Of a stretch of DNA of 45,247 nucleotides, positions 22,724-33,800 are shown piece by piece (positions within the stretch are counted from its first letter, which is position 1; each line of letters starts with the position of its first letter). The notes below the pieces were generated by a model that was not told the origin of the DNA, ran no database searches, and worked only from the letters and a program-made list of their open reading frames with translations. This stretch comes from Saccoglossus kowalevskii (Eukaryota; Hemichordata; Enteropneusta; Harrimaniidae). The stretch is taken from the NCBI RefSeq assembly GCF_000003605.2, contig NW_003113975.1:94764-140010 (forward strand), in the 5' to 3' direction. The translations under genes were made by a program, and so were the position numbers.

Positions 22724-25700
22724 AGTTTTCCCGATAATAAAATTTTAATATATATCTGTCGTTACACATTTTCTAAACTTGCACTTTTTAGCGAAAAAGC
22801 GCGTACATCTACTAGTAGAGTGACTGTGATGTAACGCATTTTCCTTGGACCCATGGAGTGAGCCGATTCAGTGCGGGACAACGCCCGATCCAATGTTTAC
22901 ATCAATACAAAAAAACGCATATTATGGATGGTTTTCAAACGGATCGCCACGTCTACGGATGTACACACCGTTCGGGTTATTAAAATCGCTATAAATATAA
23001 GGGTATATATATATATTTTTAAAAACGACAAGATAAACGCAAGAAATGCTTATTTTTCAATCTTCATGTCTTAATTTCTTTTGTGAATATCCCGGCGAAC
23101 CAACCGGTAAATCTCCAAAGTAAATTTGTATTCCATCATGCATGACGTTTAGAATTCCGGAGATTCCAAATAGGGTTTGTTTTTGATGTTTTCGTAATTG
23201 GAATGGGTTATTTTTTTAATGCATTAAAGCCTTTTTTTAAAAGCCTTCTTTGAGCACCCATGTTGGGTGTTAGTCAACAGTCCACCGATGACATAGGAGA
23301 AGTAAGATAAAGTTAAAGCGTACATATGACGATTGTTGCGGAGAGTTTCGATTCCATGTATAACATTCACTGGCAATATCTTCCATCACGTAATAGTCAT
23401 ATGTACCGTACTTGTGGCAAATATTTCTGACGCCGTCTGTCTTCTTTACAAAGGTCACTCAATGATTGCAAGAAATTTGAAGCCGTTTTATCATCAAGAA
23501 AAACTGTGAAAATACAAATATAAATCACATCATCTAATATATGTTTAGTGATATCGGTTCTAGGTAATGTAAGACACTATTATGATTTCATCATAACAAA
23601 AATTATAAACATATGTACGCAGTATTTGTATATCAGTACAACACCATAGTCGCGGTATAATACATTTGCCATGTTTGTAAGTTGGTCAATAACCGATCAA
23701 CACTTTTATGTACTTGCGTATCCTTTCGTAAAGTCGTGTCATATTTAGATATATAAATTTACAAACATGTGAGGGCGCTGTTTATAACTTCAGAATATGA
23801 ATTTGTCCAGTCGGTTCGCATAAATTAAGTTAGATTTGTATTTGTAAATACTCTCCTAAATCTTTGAAGGTCAGTTACACTGTAGATATCGGTGTCTAAA
23901 AGATGAGTTAAAATAAGACCAATTCGGGTTTTTACTTGTTTTGGGGTTGATGTAAGTGGAAATTGCACCAATAATCTTGGTGGGTAAGCACCTAATCGAA
24001 ACTAAATTATGATAAGTGTTATGAGGCACGACCTCCTTTTACGAACTTCTTGGCGACGAGTACCAACATTAAGGTGTTTGTCATTATAGTTCAAAAAACA
24101 TGGCAAGAACTGACGTATGATATTACATGTATAAATTATAGTATTCCCATGAAGTACCCGGATGTGTGACCTTTATTATGCATATTCTAGTCATGTGTAA
24201 TTGTTACTGTCGATTCTGAGACATACCTGATTTTCCTCTCCAATAGGAGAACAACTCATCCTCACTTAAACAAGGCGCAGGAAGAACGTCCTACAATAAG
24301 AGTGTACAGAGAAAGGTTCTTTCATGAATACTACGCTAGAAAAATTATATAAACATTTTTTGTTTACGGAGAAACACAAATATAACACATTATTGTTGAT
24401 TTTTTTCTATAATAATATATCAATGATGTAGAAATCGTGTTTACAAATGATGCCAGTACGTGAGTGCACACCGTATATTAAGCAATTAAGATCAATCATA
24501 CCCTTACATTAATGTGCCAACACATTCAATGTTCAATCTTAGGCATACAGTAGGGTAATCACATAAAACATACTCACGAACAAATCACATAAGTAATACA
24601 GTAATCACAAAATGTACCTCTTCGTGGAGCTGCGCACTCAACTTTAAAACCAAAAGTAATAGAAAAATGTTGGCGGGCGTCACGGTAATAGCCATGTTGC
24701 GTGTACTATGTATATCAAGCTCTCTGTCAGTTATGATTTTTGTACTCAAAGTTGCACATATGCTAAAATAACAAGTCGAATGCCATAAAAAAGTAATTTC
24801 CGGTCACTAAAATAAAGTAACTAAGCAAATTTAGATTGGAGACTGGTACAATTCAATTTGTTTTATCATTCGTTGGAGTTGTTGTCAGGGAAATCTCCTT
24901 GTAACCATGAAAGAATAAGTGTCCCATGAGTTGAAACATCTGTTGCTATACAGAAGAGACCTTAAACGGCGACTTAGATGTGGGCCCTATGTTGTTATGT
25001 TCGGAAATTTAGTCTATATTATTTAAAATTACACTAAGAGATCATCCATAATGTTGCACTGTGATCGCAGTAATTGGCAATCCCGGACAATCCTCAAAAA
25101 TTTCCCACAATGCAATTCAGACCATCATTTCATATATTCCTCAATAAAGCTTTAGGTATGATCGCAGAGTGCAAATTTAAGAAAATGGGTTTCTCTCAAC
25201 AATGTACCAAGTATGCTTCTACTCTAATTATGTTATTTTTTAGTTGTAGATTTGACATCTACATCCTTAAATGTACCGCATCACATAAATATGTATTCCT
25301 TTAAATTTGGTTTTAAAAACAAAGGTAAACGTAGATTTTTAAGTTGTGCGGATTGAAAGAAGAGTTGTATAATGAAAACGGGGTTTAGCTCGAAATAAAT
25401 ATGTGTTGTTTACCCGCAAACATACGAGGCACAACAAACGCTAATACGATAGAACATGCCTCGATCGATCACAGAGAAGATTCGTGTTACCGGCGTGATC
25501 TCACTGTCGTTTCAATTCAGTCGTAAACAATCATTAAATTGACTTAGTAATGATCCTACGGGTTCAAAGGGTCAAGCGTAAAGTGGATGATTTTCCATTA
25601 CCCACACAGCTGCAAGACTCAGTGTTCTAAAGTATCTAAAGCGGTTTGGGAAATAAATATGCAAATTTCGTGAGACTCACTGCGTATTTTCAGAATGTCA

Positions 25701-25934
25701 AACGCGAAAAGGGAACCCATTTGTACAATAATATTTCGAAGGAAATATATACCTTTTCAGTGACTATACATATGGTTCTTTTTTTTGACAATTATAATGT
25801 ATGATATAAATAAGCGATTGTTAAAATTTAATTTAACAATTATGTTTGGTGATTTTTCGATTAGTTTCATTAAAATTGAATGCTAAACAAGTTGACCGTT
25901 GAGACAGTTCGAAAAAAAGGAGTCAATTCCAGAC
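22724..25934. other. Intergenic DNA, nothing identified
   Basis: About 3.2 kb of AT-rich sequence. Open frames are short and featureless. No exons with matching splice partners, RNA genes or repeat ends were recognised. Confidence 0.5.
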
Positions 25935-26138
25935 CAGTGGCGGCGGCACATGGGGACAGAGCTGAAACCTCTTGTGTCAGCAAAATTTGCCACTCAGAAT
26001 GCAGGAAATCGCGTTTCAGGGGGTCTATATTTAAAAAATTTGAGAGCCTCGGAACTGCCCGGACCCCCGGTAGTAAGGTCGCGATTCGGCGCAAGGATGG
26101 TGAGCAGATCTCTCCCCTCCTTCGTGCCGCTGCATCTG
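25935..26138. mobile_element. CAGTGGCGG-ended element, copy 2 (hAT-like, non-autonomous)
   Basis: Begins with the same 16 bases as copy 1 at 21135 and ends TTCGTGCCGCTGCATCTG. Flanks CAGAC (25930-25934) and CAGAC (26139-26143) are a perfect 5-bp duplication. Interior blocks GTGTCAGCAAAATTTG and GCGTTTCAG are shared with copy 1. The open frames in both strands here come from this GC-richer element and are not genes. Confidence 0.65.
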
Positions 26139-26955
26139 CAGACACTTTCTTTCAAAAATAAGTCCTAGTTGGCGGCACGTCTTAACACAAATTTCCACGT
26201 TCGAGAAAGAGGTTCTGTTACCGTACCGTTGTATATGAATCATTAAAAAGTACAGTCGTAATCATGCATTAATTTTGTATCATAACTTCTTCTTATAGTA
26301 TAACAGCCTGAGGTATAAGGATTCGCAATATATTTGACACGCCGACAAATTATATTTATAATGGTTCATTTGTTAGAACAAGTTCCTCTCCAGCCAAGCC
26401 GTTTCTGCAGTGGAAACCTTCACAAATTCAGATGACATACTAGTAGTTGATTATGATAATAATCTATCCCCGACTTTAAAGTTCGATGTTAATGCAAGAT
26501 CACGTAATTGATTCGTACCACGTGATCGCATAGCAGCACATAGTAATAATGAACAATTTACGTTTTCCTATTCAAATACATTCCCATTCTTTATTACATC
26601 TTTTTCTACGACCCGGTTACGAGATCTATGTTCTTTAGTACGCGTTTTACATAATGAACATCAAGTGAGACACTAGATGTGATGATCGTGACTTTGAAGA
26701 TTCGGGGAGTATTTAAAAACAATTCTGGTGAGAATTGTTATAGTTAATTGATTATTTACTTGAGGTACACATCTGAGAAAGGAATAGATTAGAATAAAAT
26801 TGTAGCCAAATACCGGTGTCTGACTTTGTGACCTGAAAATGTAAAATCTGCCAGAAACATCCAATGAAAACAACGGTTGAGTAAGTTGCATTAAAAGCTC
26901 ACATAATTAAGTTGCTGCATAACTGTTTTCAATAATATAATTTTCAATAATTTTC
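26139..26955. other. Intergenic DNA, nothing identified
   Basis: AT-rich sequence between two transposon-derived elements. No gene or RNA was recognised. Confidence 0.5.
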
Positions 26956-26959
26956 TTAA

Positions 26960-27496
26960 AGGGCGGTTGTTGTCGCACAGCGCGTGTTAAAATTAAATGT
27001 TACCAAACCATGTATTTTACACGCGTTGTGTACGTCGCTTGAGGTGCAAGGGGGATAACTGGTACAGGTTACAAGAAATAAAAAAAGCATTTTACGTTTT
27101 TAGTACAGGAAATAAAATGAAAGTTCCATTAACAGTAACAAATAGTTTTTTTACACTTTACAGATAAAGCAAATTCCTAATTTACATTTTTATAATATAT
27201 GTGATAATTTGTGTTTAAGAATCAAAATTGTAAAATGCGTACGAAATGTGACATTTAACGTGGAAAATGCTTTATACGTTTACAAAAAATATACTCTTTG
27301 TACAAATTACGGTCGAATAAAATAGCTGATTACATTTTAAACCTTGCCCATTTTTTCGAATTTAGATTTTTTATTTATTTAAATTACATCATTACGAAAA
27401 TAAAAACAATTGATTACAGCTTCCGAAAATACCCCTTGCCGACCCTCTCGCTATGAGTCCCATATCGAACAAGACGCGGCGCCTCGACCGCCGCCC
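26960..27496. mobile_element. 537-bp TTAA-flanked element (family T, copy 3, diverged)
   Basis: TTAA at 26956-26959 and 27497-27500. The left end reads AGGGCGGTTGTTGTCGCACA, and the right end read inward reads GGGCGGCGGTCGAGGCGCCG. The ends match each other and the GGTCGTCGCAC core of the other two copies imperfectly. The interior is AT-rich and non-coding. It is the oldest-looking or most diverged of the three. Confidence 0.5.
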
Positions 27497-27725
27497 TTAA
27501 AACTCATATATATAGCATTCATTTTATTTCATTTCATTTTGGGAAAAATGTCTATGCGTTAAATACTACTGATACTGAGCAAATCAGGATAATTGTTCTT
27601 GGTAAAACAATCCTGTACAAGAAAATATTATTAATAAATAGTATTGCTTATTACCATACTTTACGAAAATAGCAACAACGTTATCGAGCGTGAAGAAAAC
27701 GCACGAAATCCACGTGTAGGTGTTT

Positions 27726-27733
27726 ACTTCCGG
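27726..27733 (+). promoter_or_regulatory. ETS/GABPA site in the DNAJC21 promoter
   Basis: ACTTCCGG, the reverse complement of the ETS core CCGGAAGT, lies about 150 bases upstream of the DNAJC21 start. The region around it (27690-27960) is much richer in CpG than its surroundings and has no TATA box. This is the usual look of a housekeeping promoter. Confidence 0.6.
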
Positions 27734-27754
27734 TTTTCCCATCATTCTTTCGTC

Positions 27755-27764
27755 GCGCGTGCGC
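27755..27764 (+). promoter_or_regulatory. NRF1-type site in the DNAJC21 promoter
   Basis: GCGCGTGCGC is one transition from the palindromic NRF1 core GCGCATGCGC. It sits 22 bases after an ETS core. ETS plus NRF1 pairs are typical of TATA-less promoters of ribosome-biogenesis and mitochondrial genes, which fits the downstream gene. Binding is inferred. Confidence 0.55.
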
Positions 27765-27876
27765 ACAACGTGCCAGTTGCGCAGCTGTTTGGTTGCAAAA
27801 TCACCGGTAAGAAACGAACATGTGCGAAAGATACACAGTTATAAAATATACGTAATCGAGTTAAGTGCACCACAAT

Positions 27877-30800
27877 ATGGCCATGCAATGTCACTACGAG
27901 GTGCTTGGGGTGTCGTTGGACGCGGACGACGATCGACTGAAGAAGGCTTACCGAAAACTAGCTTTAAAATGGCATCCCGGTAAGTGTTGAGATTCTGTTT
28001 TGTCGTTGTTTCATATAACACAAATGAGGTCTGACGATGTATTCGTGTGGCTGAAGTCAATACATAGACGTATATGGGGCGGAACGACAAGGACTATGCG
28101 CTCTGAAACCCCCAAAATCACTTATACTTGTTTCTGGCCGATCAGCCCGCGCTTTGCTAATCAATAATCAATAATAATAATAATTATTATTATTATTATT
28201 ATTATCATTATTATTGTTATTATTATTATTAATAGTTTATTACGCAACTGTAATCTGCTGTAAATACAGTAAGGTAAAAATAGTGTAAAATAAAATATAA
28301 GTAATAAAACTAAAAATAATACAAAAAAATCAGAAAGTAATTAAAATACAGTAAATAAATCAAAGTAAAGCAAAGTAAATAGTATTAGTTAGTTTGCGGG
28401 TTTTCGGAGCGCGGATGATTAAATTCCATAATAAATGCTTACATTACATTACCAACTGTTTCGATGCTATGATTCGTTTCGCCCCATGGTCGTCATTGTA
28501 TTGATTTGAGTAACCAACCACATGAATATATCGTCAGCCTTTGTGTGCGTAACATTGTCAGTCCATGGCGGTAAACTAGATTACTATATGGTCAACCTGA
28601 CTCAAAAATTAGAAATATAAACAGAAGCAGAAATGGTATCAGCACCAATATAATGCAACTATTATGTAATAGTTACTAATGTAGCAAATATGGCAGTACT
28701 GTGTATGGTTTTGTCATCTTCAATAGAATCACATGGCTAGTAACCTTTCCCTGCATGGATTGTGACAAATGCTCATAGCAGTTTGACACACAACTACTGT
28801 CTGTACTTGTTTGTGTTTGGTGTTTTTCGGCAATTGATGTTTTTCAAAAATAGTTTTAATCATAAACACTAGAGAGGGTTCATGGTTCAATCTGATTTTC
28901 AATGAAAGAGAATCTGAAAAGAAACAAATGATTATGTCAAGTTGGAATTTATAGTAAATACATATAAATACAAGTTCTAAGACACATTTTGTTTTACTCT
29001 GGACATGTCCGTCCCTCGTGATCTTTATATAAAGTGTCATGTACTGGTGTACCATTTTAACGGTTATAAGATGCATTACTGTAAAATAGTTTATTTTCAT
29101 TTGGAAATAATTTTCGCTGAAGGAATGATTCAGTGAAAGTAAAATCCAGTGAATATACCTTTTTTTCCTATATTTTACATTCAACTTGTTAAAAATCAAA
29201 AAGTCTTTTCAGCAAAAATTAACTCCAGCGAAAATAAAGTATTTTACAGTATTTGGATTGGAATCTGCTCCAGCGATAAATGTTCACTAACTAGAAAATC
29301 ATAATATTTTGTAACTTTTTCACTATGCACAGTTGTCACACCACTTACTGTAAAGGGGGTAATTATTCACTGGGTTTTAATTTAGCTTATTTCGCTGACT
29401 GGAAAAATGCGCTAAATTAAAACACAGTGAATATGTAAAATTTAGCATAGAACACATTATCTAAATGATAAAACCGTGAATTTAAAACCCACTGAATATG
29501 CCTGAAATGGTAAATCAGTGAAATTTAAACCCAGTGAAAATTAGTCATTTTACAGTATTCTATGATGCGGGTCCCATGAGATTTGCAATTGTTTGTTTAC
29601 TCATAATTAGAATATAGGTAAACAGTCGGCAATGACAATGCTTTCATGGTGACTTTGCGAAACATTCAGAAATTTATCAAATCACAGACAGTTTTAGTTT
29701 TCTCTATTTTTGGCTGCAGATAAAAATCGTGAAAATGAAGATGAAGCCACTGAGAAGTTCCGTCTTATACAGAAAGCTTATGAAGTGTTGAATGATCCAC
29801 AAGAAAGGGCATGGTATGACAAACATAGAGATGTTCTTCTCAAAGGAGGTCAGTATATCTGATATAGAGAGGAACAAATGTTAGCTTGACAGCTATATGT
29901 ATTTAACATTGTGAAGCCAACTGAGAAAATGACTTGGTTTCTGAAGTGTCTGTCCTAAGTGTCTTAATGTATATAATTCTGTTGGCCATTGCACATTTGT
30001 GTTGATAATGAGTGAATCATTTTCTGTAGGTTGTGATTTGCCAGTGTGGGTTGTAGTCTGCTATTGTGGATGCTGTCTGCTGTTGTGGGTTGTAGTCTGC
30101 TAGTGTGAGTGTCGTCTGTTAGTATGGGTGTCGTCTGCCAGTGTGGGGTGTCGTCTGCCAGTGTGGATTGTCGTCTGCCAGTGTGGGTTGTAGCCTGCCA
30201 GTGTGGATTGTTGTCTGCCAGTGTGGGTTGCAGTCTGCTAGTGTGGGTGTCGTCTTCCAGTGTGGATTGTCGTCTGCCAGTGTGGGTTGTAGCCTGCCAG
30301 TGTGGATTGTTGTCTGCCAGTGTGGGTTGCAGTCTGCTAGTGTGAGTGTCGTCTTCCAGTGTAGTTTATAGTCTGCTAGTGTGGATTGTCGTCTGCCAGT
30401 GTGGGTTGCAGTCTGCTAGTGTGGGTGTCGTCTTCCAGTGTGGGTTGTAGTCTGTTAGTGTGGATTGTTGTCTGCCAGTGTGGGTTGCAGTCTGCTAGTG
30501 TGGGTGTCGTCTTCCAGTGTGGGTTGTAGTCTGCTAGTGTGGATTGTCGTCTGCCAGTGTGGGTTGTAGTCTGCTAGTGTGGGTGTCGTCTGCCAGTGTG
30601 GATTGTCGTCTGCCAGTGTGGATTGTCGTCTGCCAGTGTGGGTTGTAGCAGTGTTCTCCCCAGGCCTTTCAAGCACTGCGGGCCCGCGTCGCTTAGACAA
30701 ACAGCCGCGTCGCTTTTGTTTCGCCCGCGATCCTTGAAATCCTGCCCGCGATGCTTATTCACGTTGTATTGTTTACAAGTGTCAGCCTCGTCTAGCACAT

Positions 30801-33800
30801 CTTTAAAACAATAACATGTATTGATCGAAAGGTAATCCCGCCTTTGTACATAGTTAGCCTTACAAAAACAGTGATAAAAACGGAAGTCTACAAGACGTTA
30901 CCAAGTCTATCAAGGGTGCGGAGCTGGCAAACCCAAAATACTAGGGTAGTAATAATTTGCCCATTGCGTCGGGATGGTCTATCCCGAGTTGCTGCACTGC
31001 GATTAATTGCATTTTTACTACTTCATCACCAGTGACACTAATTACCAAGAATTAAAAAAACAAGTGAAATTAAGTCGCATTGGAAAATAAAACTGTATTA
31101 AATCGAAGTAAAAANNNNNNNNNNNNNNNNNNNNNNNNNNNNNNNNNNNNNNNNNNNNNNNNNNNNNNNNNNNNNNNNNNNNNNNNNNNNNNNNNNNNNN
31201 NNNNNNNNNNNNNNNNNNNNNNNNNNNNNNNNNNNNNNNNNNNNNNNNNNNNNNNNNNNNNNNNNNNNNNNNNNNNNNNNNNNNNNNNNNNNNNNNNNNN
31301 NNNNNNNNNNNNNNNNNNNNNNNNNNNNNNNNNNNNNNNNNNNNNNNNNNNNNNNNNNNNNNNNNNNNNNNNNNNNNNNNNNNNNNNNNNNNNNNNNNNN
31401 NNNNNNNNNNNNNNNNNNNNNNNNNNNNNNNNNNNNNNNNNNNNNNNNNNNNNNNNNNNNNNNNNNNNNNNNNNNNNNNNNNNNNNNNNNNNNNNNNNNN
31501 NNNNNNNNNNNNNNNNNNNNNNNNNNNNNNNNNNNNNNNNNNNNNNNNNNNNNNNNNNNNNNNNNNNNNNNNNNNNNNNNNNNNNNNNNNNNNNNNNNNN
31601 NNNNNNNNNNNNNNNNNNNNNNNNNNNNNNNNNNNNNNNNNNNNNNNNNNNNNNNNNNNNNNNNNNNNNNNNNNNGTTCTATTTCAAACTTTATTTGACT
31701 TGATGCACACATAAAACACAATGAATGTAAATGATAAAAAATATATGAGATATGTATCTCTTCTTTATTTCAGTTATAATGTTTGTTGGGGAAACTAATT
31801 ATTATGCAAACAAAATTATGCAAATAAGATGTATTGTTATGTAAATTAGCCGCGATGCTTGGCTTAGAGTCTGGGGAGACTGTAGTGTGGATTGCCATCT
31901 GCCATTGTGGGTTGTTTGCCAGTGTGGATTGTCGTCTGCAAGTGTGGATTGTCGTCTGCAAGTGTGGATTGTCGTCTGCAAGTGTGGGTTGTAGTCTGCT
32001 AGTGTGGGTTGTTTGCCAGTGTGAATTGTAGTCTGCTAGTGTGGATTGTCGTCTGCAAGTATGGGTTGTAGTATGTAGTTGTGAGTAAATTAATACAATT
32101 TAATACGACATCATTTGACCTTACTCGCACTTTATTTTCTCAGATAACTATCAAGATCAATTTTTAAATATAATGCAGTACTTCAGACCAGCCATGTACT
32201 CCGGTTATGAAGACAACAAAAAGGTAAAAGTCATTTAAACTGATTAGTAGTTTTAGTAAAACACAGTCCTGCTTTGTATCAAGAGTGTTCGAAAACATGT
32301 CAAATTTTTTTTTGAAGCAAGTTAATTATTTATCAATATCAATAACTTAGTTTTCTCCATCTATGGGTGAACAGTAATTGTAGCATTGGTGGCTAGTACT
32401 AAATATCCATCTATGTCACCAAAATAACAACAACATTATAAGATCAAAAAATTAGGGGAAGTCCTGCAGGGTAGACAGTCAGAAATTAAGTGGCACTGAC
32501 AGTATCAACATGCATCATTGACTTTTAAATAGTCTCATTAAATATTGGAATTTCCTATTGATATGAAATATAAATGTAATTTTATAAGGGACGACGTCAA
32601 AAGATCGATGTCGGATAAAAAACTTATTTCCTTTAGTTTGGGGGTGGGGGGTTTTGACGTCAAAAAGTTTCCATCCTACAAAAACGATTTTATTTTTTAA
32701 TGAAGTCAAAAAAATCTTGGAGTATTTGTAGTTCTATCCAATCATGGACAGAAATAACCGAAAAGGGAAAAAAACAGAAAAATGGTTTGGTTCGAGTGAA
32801 AATCTGTGCGTCAAATGAGGTGCATTTGTAAACTCTCTTTACACCCACCCGACAACCAACTGCTATGCAATACTACTGTCCGATTATCAATTTGTATTTA
32901 ATAGTGAATGCAGTCTGACTCCATGACCAATATTTATCAATTAAGTTTCAGTGGGGGGTAGGGGGGTTTGGAAAAAAACTAAAGGAATTAAGTTTTTTAT
33001 CCGACATCGATCTTTTGACGTCGTCCCTAAATAACAACCAAATCAAATCATGAAAAGATAAATTTCCCACTTTGAAAATGTTAAATTTGATTAAAAATGA
33101 TGAATAAAATCATTCTAAAACATGCTCACTAGCTGCAATCTACTTCCATGTGAGGCTGTACTATGCCACATACACCATGTCATGAACACATGTTGTAAGT
33201 ATTTCATTGCAAGAGCATACACAATGGAGAGAAAAGATGTCAAAAATCTGTGTGTTTAAGTTGCCAGGCAAAACATCATACAGGTATTTAGCATTTCCAA
33301 AAACATTTAGGAAGCCTGAATGTAAATAAATGCCACCCCTAGTTAATCCTAAGATATACGTATGTGACTCCAAAATATAAAGACAGCAAAACATACTTTC
33401 AAACTTTTTTGTGGGTTCAGGTTACCACACTACCAAGCACACTGAACAGAACTTCAATACATTCATTAGTTACTTACAATGTACAAATTAGTGTTACAAA
33501 AGATTGTGTCACATTAACCATTTCATACACAGATGCAAGGAACACATAATTTATATAAACATTTAATATGAAGAGAATGATTAAATGGTGGAAACGCATT
33601 GAATGGTAGCCTTAATTATCTTTATGAAAATAACATGATAAGGCTTACTGTGCAGTGTACGTGTTGTCTCCTAGTATGACATGCATATCAGGTATCAGAC
33701 AGTCATTGTTATTGCCACCAAGCCAAGCATAGACAACTACATTCTTATATGCCATGAATTAGGTTAACTGTTCAAATAGCAAACTGACATTAATAGGAAC

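Noticed and set aside
25870..26243. Overlapping frames of about 90 codons on both strands
   Set aside because: They coincide with the CAGTGGCGG-ended element, whose lower AT content gives spurious open frames. The other copy at 21135 does not keep the frame.
28729..29199. 156-codon minus-strand frame, the longest gap-free open frame in the window
   Set aside because: It runs through the family B foldback MITE. The same peptide fragments recur at 43023-43292 because of another MITE copy. No domain is seen.
30109..30814. Cys-rich periodic frames on both strands
   Set aside because: They are translations of the 20-bp minisatellite and carry no independent coding signal.
31080..31721. 207-codon frames on both strands
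   Set aside because: They consist almost entirely of the N gap.
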